Source: Phymatolithon calcareum
Lineage: Eukaryota > Rhodophyta > Florideophyceae > Hapalidiales
DNA length: 64,000 nucleotides
Direction of reading: 5' to 3'
NCBI GenBank assembly: GCA_977006965.1
Contig: OZ345352.1
Location: 1,116,001-1,180,000 of the forward strand
Within the stretch, counting starts at the first letter, position 1. The number at the start of each line of letters is the position of its first letter. The notes below the pieces were generated by a model that was not told where the DNA came from, ran no database searches, and saw only the letters and a program-made list of their open reading frames with translations. Shown piece after piece: positions 50,706 to 60,733 of the stretch. The position numbers and the translations under genes are program-made.

Positions 50706-51511
50706 GTAAAATGAAAGTGTATGCTGTGCTGGCATGATACAGTAGCTAGTAAGTTCAAATTCTGCACTCGCGGATAATCTTGGAACATACGAGAATAAAG
50801 ATGACGGATTAAAAGGAGCGCTCTTGCTCTTGACAGAGAAATACATTTGATTGACGATAAGGAAATAGAAAACAACGCAACTATAGACGCTTGATACAAC
50901 CTGTCTGAGAAGCCACAAGGACTTAAAGCTGCAGAAGCGAATAGTGTCCATTTCAATGTAGAATGTGCCACGTTTTTGCCTCTGATCTCTAGGGACAAAG
51001 CAGTGTGCTTCACGAGATTCGCATGCGTCTCGTACGGTCATGTCTTCCATTGGTTGCGCAGATCGAATAGCGCCGGAAACATACTACCGCTTGTAGCGAA
51101 AGGAGGAAGTCATAACGCTTGTATTACGGGTATTCTAAACTTTACGCGTGCTATCGCGCAAGCCAAGATCATGACCTTTTTTCAAGCGCGTGAGGTCTGG
51201 AGCTCTCGCTTACAGCAAAGGGTGCTGGTTTGTTGAAGCGTCAGCAGATGCGTTCACGCCTTTAGGGCGCGTAGTGTGCGAAGCGGAACAATACGAGGCG
51301 CTTCGCGATGCGTTTGTCGTACGTTTAGAGTAAGCTCAAATTACACGAAGAATGTAGCATCTAATTACTTGTTCTGAAAACGATTTAAAGCAATAATGGT
51401 TTTCGGGAACAAATGACGCTTCCCTTCAAGGGAAGCGAATACCGCGTGGTTTTATCATTGCCTATCATACAAACAGTGGGTATATCGAGCATTGTACTTT
51501 ACTGTAAAGCA

Positions 51512-51783
51512 CGGACCCGGGACGTCGGTAAACTCGCCCATCGCGCTCCGGCGCACGCAAGAAAACGATGCTCTGCGTGGCCATTGAAGTGAAATGATTT
51601 TCCCCCTCGAGATCTCTTCGTTGAGATCAGAGGTAGGTTTTCTAATTTTGCTGACTATAGCCGTTTTTATGCGAAATGGAGCCTGTGGGCTCTGAGTTGA
51701 GTCCTCGTGGCTCATCAGAAGTGTTGCCCCAAGCGTCTGCAGATGCGTTGGTAACACTATAATAAAAATCTCCACTTCTTCTT
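51512..51783 (+). mobile_element. T-type element with TSD
   Basis: Flanked by the exact 15-bp CTTTACTGTAAAGCA at 51,497-51,511 and 51,784-51,798. It ends with the T motif (51,730-51,755), AATAAAAATC and CTTCTTCTT. The sister locus near 8,218-8,232 is empty. It starts CGGACCCGGGACGTCGG. Confidence 0.88.
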
Positions 51784-51806
51784 CTTTACTGTAAAGCATC
51801 AAGGAT

Positions 51807-53022
51807 GGATGGATTTCTGTTTTATTGAAGCTCCCTTAGTCAATTATCATTGCACCTGAGAGACTTTTCGTTGCGCTACAATCCTTCGCTTACGTTTTCA
51901 TTGATTTCGGACATTTTCTTTGGACGGTATCAACTGCCATTTCCAGCATCTCTTTTTGAATATCGGAAAGTCGTTGCTTGGGCATTAAGTTTGAGATAGC
52001 TGTGAGAGCTTCATCGAGTTTGGAATCTTCGTTTCTTGATTGTTCTTGCCAGGGATATGGGAAGCGGTGAAATAACCAGTGCGTGCAAAGAAGCCTGTGC
52101 TTCGCTTTTTTGAGGGTGAGGAATGGTGGTAGTTCGTTCTTGATGGACTGAGGAGGGCGCCGGCCCTCCCGTCCTGTGGCTTTCGAAGGGAGACATGCTT
52201 CCCATTCTTCTTTTGCGTTCTTCAGCGTTCTTGCGTTTACGCTTGTCGTAGCGTCTAGGGTGCGTGCAAATCCCTCTGTAGAGGTACAGAGAAGAGCTTT
52301 GTGAAGCATATCGTTTGTCGCGTTCAATATTGCCAGTCGTGTCCCTTCCTGAAGCCAGTTTGGATCTTATTGAAGCCGTAGTGTTTTCTCAGGATTTTAT
52401 CCAGTGCGCTCTCTATGATTTTCCTTGTATGCGATAGAAGGGCTATCGGTCTGTAGTTTGCGGGGTCTCTTGGGTCGCCTTTCTTGTAGAACGGGAGAAG
52501 CTTGATCAAGTTCCAGAGGCTGGGGGTTTCTTTCACGCGACCACATGCCCTCCAGAGGGATATGATAAGTTTCGCAGATAGCTCGGGCGAGGCTTGAAAC
52601 ATTTCCGAGAAAATTCCATCGGCTCCAGCGGCTTTTCGTTTTGGGGCCCGGTGAATGGCCGCTGCAATTTCATCCTCTAGTTCTGGGGTGACGTCAAAAG
52701 CTAGTTTCTCCATCTCATGGTCTTCGAGTGTGAATGAGATAGTATGAGCGTAAGCTAGAAATTCTTCCGGTTCCAATTGGATGCCCATTGCTGAGTTTTT
52801 CGAGAGCGTACCTTGTTTACGTTTCGAGATTTTACTCAGCATTGCAGTGGCCTTGTCGGCAGGGGAGTTTGACATGTCTTGCACGAACTCTTGAAAACAT
52901 TTGCGTTTTTTCGATGTTACTTTGCTCCTGATGGTCTTATGTACTTTTTGGTACTCTTGCCAGTCGTCGGGATCGTTCGTGAGTTTGGCATTCTGAAACA
53001 AGCGGGATCTTTTATAAGCCAG
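51807..53022 (-). mobile_element. Non-LTR family C copy C2
   Basis: A 1,216-bp insertion with the 17-bp duplication TGTAAAGCATCAAGGAT at 51,790-51,806 and 53,023-53,039; empty at 8,225-8,241. The GGATGG tail is at the left. An internal deletion relative to C1 joins 6,900-like to 7,870-like sequence at about 52,340. Confidence 0.93.
51890..53001 (-). pseudogene. Family C2 RT, internal deletion
   Basis: 53,001-52,324 encodes the linker and RT N-terminal part (HRAPKRKAAGADGIFSEMF, then LLPFYKKGDPRDPANYRPIA). 52,327-51,890 encodes the element's C-terminus (LLCTHWLFHRFPYPWQEQSR). The RT palm with FADD is deleted between them, so no activity is possible. Confidence 0.88.
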
Positions 53023-53052
53023 TGTAAAGCATCAAGGATATTTGATGATTTT

Positions 53053-53397
53053 CTTTCTTTCTTTCTTTATTGCAGATGACGTCAATTATTTGTTAACGCC
53101 TAAACTTGCTCTCGAGCAAGTTCTCTTCGTTCAAATATTGGATTATCGCTACGGGTTTCTCTCTGCACAGATCTTCTACTGTTTTGCCCCGAACTCTGCC
53201 GATGAATTTCCGTCGACTAGCAGCCCGACCCGAACAATGTAGGATCATATGTTCCACAGTTTCCTTCACACCATACAGGTATTTCTTGCACATTGGGTCG
53301 TGAGGAAGTGGCTCATGCTCGTTGTGTCCATGGTGAAAGCTGGCGAGGATTGGACAGCAATTAGTTATGAGCTGGTGGAGTATTACCTCAGCCCGTC
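53053..53397 (-). mobile_element. Family D 3' fragment (D3)
   Basis: 345 bp with TSD TATTTGATGATTTT at 53,039-53,052 and 53,398-53,411; empty at 8,241-8,254. The tail is CTTTCTTTCTTTATTGCAG. It encodes MCKKYLYGVKETVEHMILHC and NEENLLESKFRR, the Cys/His knuckle and C-terminus of family D. Confidence 0.92.
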
Positions 53398-53449
53398 TAT
53401 TTGATGATTTTATTTTGAGAGCTCCCAAAGCCTCACCTTGGAGTAACTG

Positions 53450-53766
53450 CCTCAAAAAAGCGAAGCACAGGCTTCTTTGCACGCACTGGTTATTTCACCG
53501 CTTCCCATATCCCTGGCAAGAACAAGCAAGAAACGAAGATTCCAAACTCGATGAAGCTCTCACAGTTATCTCTAACTTAATGCCCAAGGAACAACTTTCC
53601 GATATTCAAAAAGAGATGCTGGCAATGGCAGTTGATACCGTCCAAAGAAAATGTCCGAAATCAAAATGAAAACGTAAGCGAAGGATTGTAGCGCAACGAA
53701 AAGTCTCTCAGGTGCAATGATAATTGACTAAGGGAGCTTCAATAAAACAGAAATCCATCCATCCAT
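53450..53766 (+). mobile_element. Family C 3' fragment (C3), plus
   Basis: 317 bp with TSD CCTTGGAGTAACTG at 53,436-53,449 and 53,767-53,780; empty at 8,279-8,292. It encodes HRLLCTHWLFHRFPYPWQEQ and ends ACAGAAATCCATCCATCCAT. Confidence 0.93.
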
Positions 53767-53946
53767 CCTTGGAGTAACTGGGCAGCTCTTTCGATAATCT
53801 CTAAGCTAATGTCCTCTGATTACTCAAAACGTTCTTGGTTCGTAGTTCTCTCCCAACAAGAGCTCCTGTGAGTCTCTTGCACTCAGACTCAATTTCTGTA
53901 CTCATCTTCGACGACGTTAGAGTCTCAAGTTACAACTATGATAGAA

Positions 53947-54233
53947 TCCACCTGTGGTATAGTGGTAAAACTGCCTCCGCGCACCTGTGCGCATGTTTCG
54001 GTATGATACAGGAAGGAATGTGAGGTCGCCGGTTCGAGTCCTGTCCCAAACAAGAATTGAATTACGTTCCGCGAAGGGCACACGGATTTCGCCGTGTAGT
54101 GGTGTGCCGCAGTACTCGCGGGAAGCAGTTACGCGAGTACCCAGAATGGATCCAGCTCATGAACATCTTAGAGGCCCCCTAGATGTGAGCTACCTTAGCG
54201 TAGCTCGAATATCATGCAATAAACAAACAAACA
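53947..54233 (+). mobile_element. tRNA-derived SINE with (AAAC)n tail
   Basis: 287 bp flanked by the exact 13-bp AACTATGATAGAA at 53,934-53,946 and 54,234-54,246; the sister locus has it once at 8,446-8,458. Internal pol III A box GGTATAGTGGTAA (53,954) and B box GGTTCGAGTCC (54,031-54,041). Tail AATAAACAAACAAACAA. Confidence 0.93.
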
Positions 54234-54464
54234 AACTATGATAGAACGCCTCTTTCCATAAAACATTTGAGTCGTTTTCGGGACGCGTTTTTTCCAATAT
54301 TTCGTGAAGCGTTGTTAGGCGTCTCAGACTGGCAAGGCGCCACGTTTTGAGGCGGTGCGCCTCCGACTCGTTGGATTAGAGAGGTTTGTACATACTGATG
54401 TGTGCAACGCAAAAGCGGATTTTACATCTGCTTTCGTCTCAAAAAGAGACTATTCTTCTCTCTT

Positions 54465-54663
54465 TCTTTCTTTTATTGCGGAAAGATCGCAGCTTCTCAT
54501 TGTTCAGAAATTTTAGTATCGCTAGGGGTCTCTCACGGCACAGTCCAGGGTTGCAGGAAAATGGGACCGGACCAGTGTGGGTGGCCATTACCATTGATGC
54601 TAATATAAACTTGCAGCACGAAAATCTCTCTTGCAGTCGAGGTGGGACTAGGCGCTGCATCTA
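54465..54663 (-). mobile_element. Family D-related 3' fragment, duplicate of 8,676-8,912
   Basis: Same tail and LCRERPLAILKFLNNEKL coding as the 8.7-kb copy but missing about 47 bp beside the tail (GAAAGATCGC joined to AGCTTCTC). Confidence 0.75.
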
Positions 54664-54884
54664 GCACCATAGACGCCCAAGTGTAGCATGAGGTCCCGAA
54701 GATCGAGTCGATCTTGATCAGTCAAATATGTGGCACACCTGGTTAACGGAGCAAAGGAATATGCCGTATTCTAAGACCGAAAGGCGGAAGTGACATCATA
54801 GCGCGATTATTCTTGACAAGACTTATTGGCGCCTAGACAATCTCATATCGAAATCCGAATCAGTGAAAGACACTACAGCACCAG

Positions 54885-55330
54885 TCCCAAATTAGCGCGG
54901 CGTACTCACATACGGGCCTGATATTGTTTTGAAAGGCCTGATGCTTTTTCTCTATTATATTCTTTCCTTATCATGCCTACTGTACTCATAAGCCGCATTT
55001 TTTGTCACTACGCTTTCTGAATCGCTCCAGAAGCCTGTAGTGACGATTTCCGTTCTGGTCATCTGTCGTACTGACATATTCTAGTGCGTCATATTTGAAC
55101 TTCCTCGTACTCCGGTAGGGTCTTCCAATGCTTCGCCTTGGGAGCTTGACTGAGCACTTTCGGGTCGATCAATTCCTTCGAATAGACCTCTGCCCATTCA
55201 GAGCATTCATTGAGAATTTCCTCAAGATCTCCTTCTTTCCTCGCCATTTGTATTACGTCGTCAGCAAATATATTCAAGCGAAGACTCACATCAAAATCGA
55301 AGCTCATAGCCGTAATTCTTTCAGCCAAGG
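54885..55330 (-). pseudogene. Family F copy F2, RT piece without 3' end
   Basis: Encodes NIFADDVIQMARKEGDLEE, as F1. Its 3' half is missing at the deletion junction at about 54,871. The gap at 55,328 is a 66-bp shortening relative to 12,350-12,420. Confidence 0.78.
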
Positions 55331-56140
55331 ATGCTCATTCCTAGTATTTTGGTACACACGAAATTTTGACAGTTCGCAGAAGGAGTGTCCACCTAAACGT
55401 GCTCTCACGTGTGCAGATGTCCTCCTGGTCCCTATTTTGACTTCGCTCCCATTCTCCGCATGTCCACTCGAATCGACTGGTTGTGAATCCAGTGGCGAGG
55501 AGAGAGGCACGCGTTTTCGCGAAATTATCCTCTCATGTTATGTACTACTGTATGCCATCTGGGGAACCCACGCGTTGATCTCTACAGCAGTGCATCGCTG
55601 TAGTAAATAATCTTGCTTGTAGAGCACAACAAATGCTGGAGGTTCTCATGCCACTGCAGTATCGTAAACTCAACCTCATCGGTGCGGTACAAATAGTTCT
55701 GGTTTGTCATGTTAAGTATCTTTTGGTTTCAGAGATTCTCCATGTGCCTATCTATTGATAACGCTGCTCTGATTGCATCATTCTCTCGCTTCTGTACAAG
55801 AAGGTGACGCAATCTGTGATGCTGGCGGCCAAGCTGTTTGTATATTCTTGCAATACTCCTCTCAAATACTGTAACATTTGACTAGTGCTTCCAAGCCCAA
55901 ATGATCTAAACGTCGAGCGCGAGAGACGATTAGCTCGTTTCTTCCTCACGAATTCCAAGACATTGCCTCGAGTTTATGAGCTGGAAGCAAGCACCCAGGG
56001 GAATTGTTGCCTCGAATCTTGTTCCCAGCAGTTCTCTAAGCATCCGAAATTTAAATCGATAAAATTTTCAACTTAACCTGCACATCCTACGGTGGGCAGA
56101 TCCTGTTTAACCACGTTGAACAGGAAGAGGCTCCCATTAC
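55331..56140 (+). other. Duplicate of 12,420-13,215 with coding remnant
   Basis: Includes the QQMLEVLMPLQYRKLN unit at about 55,630-55,690, with a 12-bp difference near 55,710 that keeps the HVKYL segment in frame. No intact gene. Confidence 0.5.
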
Positions 56141-56144
56141 TGTG

Positions 56145-56532
56145 AGAGAGGCCTTCTTGAGAACTCATGAAAATCGCGGCATAGACCCAGTCAAAAAGGT
56201 CCTCATTACCAGTCACTATTTCGTGGACTGGTTACAAGGACGCGGCATAGGTTTTCAGTGGCTGAGTGCTGATTTTCGAACTTTCGTTTCATATGTTTTC
56301 GCACACTTTTGGGCAAAAACTTGAAACATCACGAAAAGTTTGGTTGAAAAGCAATTCCACTTCCGAAAACTAAAAATCGTTGTGAGAAAAGATGTCCCAT
56401 GGATGAGCACATCAGCCACGCCACACCTATGCCGCGTCCTCATTACCAGTGAAAATATTTGGGACTGGATTTGCGGACTTTTCCAGACTGGTACTGCGGA
56501 CGCAAAAATCGAATTCTCAAGAAGGTCCCTCT
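56145..56532 (+). mobile_element. MITE with GTG duplication, second copy
   Basis: Ends AGAGAGGCCTTCTTGAGAAC and, inverted, TTCTCAAGAAGGTCCCTCT. GTG is at 56,142-56,144; the right GTG (56,962-56,964) is separated by a solo LTR. The sister locus near 13,212 (ACTGTGAGCTGATC) is empty. Confidence 0.83.
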
Positions 56533-56533
56533 G

Positions 56534-56957
56534 TATTGGGCAGTATGCACAACAGGTGGTGTGAAGCAAGTGTGAAACAGTGGACTCCCTTGAGTCATTT
56601 ATTGCAGGGTGCAGAAATGTGGCTCCTTATATAGGAGACTAGAAAGAAAGATACTATGGAATGTGCAAGAGTAACTTGCAGGTAACATGAGTCTCTGGGT
56701 GCCAAGTGGAATGTTACCCGGAATGGGTACATGAGCTGGCGTAATGCCAAGAGGAATGGTACCCAGGATACGGAATTGAGTCTCTGCATCCACATTACTG
56801 TAACAGCTCTGAATAGCAGCTGAATTGTGAAGTAGGTGATTCCGTAGCAAGAAAAAGAATGTCAGCACAAGAGGAACGGATAGAAAGAAACAATAGATGC
56901 AATGGGAAGATTGGATATAGCTGAGAGCATGATCTTGAATGGCCACGTGGCATAGCA
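56534..56957 (-). mobile_element. Solo LTR (424 bp)
   Basis: On the minus strand it starts TGCTATGCCACG and has TATATAAGG and then AATAAA (56,600-56,640), the promoter and poly(A) signal of an LTR. 5-bp duplication CTCTG (plus strand) at 56,529-56,533 and 56,958-56,962. The far end reads ...CAATA rather than CA, so the terminus is slightly uncertain. Confidence 0.72.
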
Positions 56958-57043
56958 CTCTGTGAACTGCTCAGTACTGCTGGTCCACGAGATATCAGTA
57001 TCGCCAAATTGCTATCGAGCTTCGGTAGACGCTGTTGCTGATG

Positions 57044-57052
57044 GTATATATA
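57044..57052 (+). promoter_or_regulatory. TATA box of VWA gene copy 3
   Basis: TATATATAC 57-65 bases before the ATG, as in copies 1 and 2. The upstream solo LTR ends about 90 bp before it. Confidence 0.65.
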
Positions 57053-57108
57053 CCGCTCTATTGATTTCCATCTAGAGCACAAACCACCATCGACGGCAGT
57101 CATCAGCT

Positions 57109-58500
57109 ATGGCCAAGTACATTGCATGGATCCAAGTGCTCTTCGCATTAACTCTTCTTATTGCGGTGACGCATGCAGCTGTGAGCGAGGACCGTGCATT
57201 CGATGATCTCGACGCTGTTCTGAAAGAACACGTTCGATCTCTGGATGCTGGAGAAGACGCCTCGAAAATCGCAAACACAATTCATCAGTCTGTATCAGGT
57301 CCGGGTTCTGAATGCATCAGCAAATCAAAGTGCTATCCAGTCCAAAGCTGCGGTACTTTCGAATGTCCCTACTGCTCTAAACTGCGTTGTCTACCAAGCC
57401 GTGAGGTTGAACGCACCAAAGAAATCTTTTCAATCAAATGCGAAAGATCACCCTGTGCACCTGATGCCGCAGAGAGTCGTCGCAACTGCTGCACTAGAAA
57501 CTTCTACATCACCAACACCTGCAAACCAGCTAAGCTTCCCGTCGTTTCTCTCGCTGGAAAGTCTGTTGGTGATACGTTCACTGTTAAGTCCGTCATCAAG
57601 GTCCCAACCAAATTGACCACCGATATCTACATGCTCTCTGATACCACGGGTAACATGATTGGCGAGAATAATGCTGTGCGCAAACAAATGGAAGATCTCA
57701 TAAGGAATCTGACGAAAACACAGAGCGAGGATATTGCTTTTGGTGTCGGAGAATTCAGGGATGAAACTGAATTGGGGTATGGGTTCAGAAATCTGCAACG
57801 TATTGACCTGAGCACGAGAAAGTCAATTGAGGCTGCGAACAAACTGACCGTGAGCGGAGGTAGAGATTTCCCGGAAGGCGGGCTTGTTGCGCTCTATAAG
57901 ATTGCCACGGATGCCAAGATCGGATGGCGCAAGGAGAGCAGGAAGATCGTCGTGTTTTACGGTGATGCACCGCAGCATGAACCTACCTGTCTTTCCGGAA
58001 AGGTACTCAAGCGTGCCGATGTAATAAATGCTTTGCTCTTGCGCAATATCACTGTCGTAGCAGTAAGCTTCCAAGGTGGACTAGACAGGCCGACGTTCGA
58101 GATTTCATGCGATAAAAAGACCGATCTAAGCAAACGGACCGCTGGAAACCAAGGCAATGAGATTGCGAGCAAGACGTTTGGAGCGCTCAAGGATGTTACA
58201 GCTGCCAATCCGAAGCCACTGGAAGTGCTGGAAGCGATTACGAACGCAATTGCTGAATCAAAGCTGTTTCTGGACGTTGCAACCAGTATCTGTGAAGCAA
58301 TCACTATCGAGTATGTTCCTTCTTTCCCGACTATGGTTACGCTTGGTGCTGAAGTGAAGTTTGATCAGAAGATCACAATCAATCCCGAAATATGCGCTCG
58401 CAGGATCGAAGAATGCACCACCTTTTTCTCTGTTTCCGGTCCTCTCGTTGCGGAGCAAACTATTAGAACTATCGATGTTCTGGGATGCGATGGTTTCTAG
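57109..58500 (+). CDS. Secreted Cys-rich VWA / integrin-beta-like protein, copy 3
   Basis: A 463-residue intact ORF. Signal peptide AWIQVLFALTLLIAVTHA, Cys-rich N-terminal module, VWA domain with DTTGNMIGEN in place of DTTGSM, and the same C-terminal Cys segment. The change of the metal-site serine to asparagine (DxTxS to DxTxN) may weaken metal binding. One module cysteine is replaced (NFYITNT for NFCITNT), which could leave an unpaired partner, and TDCEAI becomes SICEAI. It also lacks the 11-residue SASPTPTK-type insert. Still open, but these changes suggest relaxed or altered function compared with copies 1 and 2. Confidence 0.86.
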   Translation: MAKYIAWIQVLFALTLLIAVTHAAVSEDRAFDDLDAVLKEHVRSLDAGEDASKIANTIHQSVSGPGSECISKSKCYPVQSCGTFECPYCSKLRCLPSREVERTKEIFSIKCERSPCAPDAAESRRNCCTRNFYITNTCKPAKLPVVSLAGKSVGDTFTVKSVIKVPTKLTTDIYMLSDTTGNMIGENNAVRKQMEDLIRNLTKTQSEDIAFGVGEFRDETELGYGFRNLQRIDLSTRKSIEAANKLTVSGGRDFPEGGLVALYKIATDAKIGWRKESRKIVVFYGDAPQHEPTCLSGKVLKRADVINALLLRNITVVAVSFQGGLDRPTFEISCDKKTDLSKRTAGNQGNEIASKTFGALKDVTAANPKPLEVLEAITNAIAESKLFLDVATSICEAITIEYVPSFPTMVTLGAEVKFDQKITINPEICARRIEECTTFFSVSGPLVAEQTIRTIDVLGCDGF

Positions 58501-58681
58501 TACTGTGACATGTGCATTTCTGCTGTTAGAAGATTGCTACACTACCTTCTAAGTAGCTCTTACATTAAGGCAGATTGGTAAAACATATAGGCAAGTGCAT
58601 TGACTAACAATTAGCTAGAGGATATCAGCCCACGTCGAGGATAATGATAAATTTTGATTTATTTATTGTAGTCCCAAGTTA

Positions 58682-58850
58682 TATGCTTTATTTTTTATTT
58701 ATTTTTTTGAAGCCCAAGTGTCAGACGAATACACGGGCAAGGCTTCCTCAGGTGCTACCCTCACTAGGGCGGCTCTGCTCTTATATCTGGTATTCTATCT
58801 GATCCCCTTGCAGGTACTCGATTGTTTTCGGTAACTCTTCCTAACAGTAA
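58682..58850 (-). mobile_element. Family B-like tail
   Basis: TTTATTTTTTTGAAGCCCAA followed by GACGAATACACGGGCAAGGC matches a diverged B 3' end, the same subtype as the 55-bp tip at 46,111. Confidence 0.65.
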
Positions 58851-58964
58851 ATGATCGCGTTTTCTTCCACCGCTATTCTTCGCTCCTCGCAGTCGGATAT
58901 TTGAAGTCTACCCCCAGAGTCAATAAACGTCAGGTCCGCTTCTCACTCTTCCACACTCGAAAAG

Positions 58965-59165
58965 CTACCCCAAGCGTCAGCAGATGCGTTGGTAACTTTT
59001 TAATAAAATTGTACTTTCTTTTTCAATAGACCCACACGGGCCCTCACGAGAAGTGAAATTCGAATTAAGAAGATTTGAGGAGAATAGAGTGTGGAGGTGT
59101 GAAGAAGAAAGTAGAATTTATTTAAAAGTTACCAACGCATCTGCTGACACTTGGTGTAGCTTTTC
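58965..59165. repeat. Two T-type tails in inverted orientation
   Basis: The plus copy (CAAGCGTCAGCAGATGCGTT, 58,971-58,995) faces a minus copy (AACGCATCTGCTGACACTTGG, 59,133-59,154). They enclose a fragment resembling family F (GGGCCCTCACGAGAAG). They could form a hairpin with arms of about 60 bp at the centre of palindrome 2. Confidence 0.75.
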
Positions 59166-59654
59166 GAGTGTGTAAATTCGGACTGCAATAAATAAATCAA
59201 AATTGTCATTGCCCTCGACGTGGGCTGATATGCTCTAGCTAATTATTAGTCAATGCACTTGACCATAGGTTTTACCAATCTGCCTTAATGTAAGAGCTAC
59301 TTAGAAGGTATTGTAGTAATCATCCTCGAACAGGAGAAATGAGCATGTTGAAATATTTGAAACCATCGCATCCCAGAACATCGATAGTACTAATAGTTTG
59401 CTCCGCAACGAGAGGACCGGAAACGGAGAAAAGAGTCCTGCAGTCTTCGATTCGGAGAGCGCATATTTCAGGATTGATTGTGATCTGCTGATCAAACTTC
59501 ACTTCAGCACCAAGCGTAACCATAGTCGGGAAAGAAGGAACATACTCGATGGTGATTGCTTCACAAGTACTGCTTGAAACGTCCAGAAACAGCTTTAATT
59601 CAGCAATTGCCTTTGTAATCGCTTCCAGCACTTCCATAGACTTCACATTGACAC

Positions 59655-60447
59655 GTTTCTTTCTTCTTTCTTTTATTGCGGGATTTCTCGAAGCTGATGG
59701 AACAACTCCGCATCCTTACGGCTCTAGTAGATCTTAACAGATACGAGTGGTACATGATGTCACAACAGCTGTCCAAGCTGCACAAGGTGCAGACCATGGT
59801 CCAGCTTAACATCCATATCGCTACGCAGCCAGTCTTCATTCGCTGTACTTCAAAGGGATGCCAGGGTTGGAAACCATTTAGGACGTTCACGGTAGCTAAT
59901 TATCTCTCTGCCTTCTTTCATTTCCTTCTGTCTTCTCTCCCAGCTTCCTTGAGCGTTGCGGCACACCACGCAGGGCGGAATCCATGTACTACCATACTAC
60001 CAGGAGGCGATAGTCTTCTCCCCTGGGGAGGCCGGAGCACAGCTCTTGTCATTTCAAAAAACCCTGCAATGTAGCGGGGAAAAATTCCTGACTGAACTCT
60101 TGGCTCCTTCCTGTGACGCACAGGTGCACGGGTAACCGGACCGGTTATCATAACCGGCCTGTATCAAATCCGCTTAAATTCGCAAGATTTCTTGGAAATC
60201 CAGCGACGGCGGGGTTGGGTCTGGCATTTCGAGCGTGGCAAGTTCTCGATTTGCCGAGTCCCAGGCGAGCGCGTTCGCGATAGCGGCAGCCATTTCCGAC
60301 GGAATTACCGTCAGAAGAATCGCGTTGCGCAACATTACTGCTGCGGCCACTTGCGCCGGCGCGGGCACGAGCGCTCGCGCCAGAATCTTGTCCTTTGTCG
60401 CTTGTGGTCCGTTCGGTCCGGTCAGGCCCGCTCCCCTTCTCCCTCCG
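59655..60447 (-). mobile_element. Non-LTR fragment inside VWA copy 4
   Basis: 793 bp with 9-bp duplication CATTGACAC at 59,646-59,654 and 60,448-60,456. The CTTTCTTTTATTGCGGG start is a family D-like tail, minus strand. Internal coding is not recognised; a GC-rich Arg/Ala-rich frame lies at 60,456-60,148. Confidence 0.85.
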
Positions 60448-60489
60448 CATTGACACCTATAACCTCCTTGTGTGTCCCAAATGTCTTGC

Positions 60490-60733
60490 GTCGGTAGTTG
60501 ATCGAGACCCTTGACTGCGTACGTTGAAGTTCTGCCCTGTGGAAGTTGCGAAGATGAGTACAGAAATTGAGTTTGAGTGCAAGAGACTCACAGGAGCTCT
60601 TGTTGGGAGAGAATTACGAATCAAGAACGTTTTGAGTAGCCAGATGACTTAAGCTTAGAGATTATCGCAAGAGCTTCCCCGTTACTCCAAGGTGAGGCTT
60701 TGGGAGCTCTCAAAATAAAATCATCAAATATCC
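60490..60733 (+). mobile_element. Family F 3' fragment (F4) inside VWA copy 4
   Basis: 244 bp with TSD CCCAAATGTCTTGC at 60,476-60,489 and 60,734-60,747. It encodes STEIEFECKRLTGALVGREL, then an AATAAAATCATCAAATATCC tail. Sister VWA genes show the target once. Confidence 0.92.

Larger units (their letters stand above)
45695..51180. repeat. Large imperfect palindrome 3 (small secreted gene pair)
   Basis: The left arm, about 45,695-48,316, and right arm, 49,647-51,180, are inverted copies containing secreted-gene copies 2 and 3 head-to-head. Arm-specific insertions are a family C piece at 46,083-46,312 and a solo LTR at 46,816-47,653, both in the left arm. The spacer is 48,317-49,646. Confidence 0.9.

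Noticed and set aside
53947-54050. Possible genuine tRNA gene
   Set aside because: A and B boxes are present but the acceptor stem does not close, and the whole unit carries a tail and TSD, so it is a SINE head.
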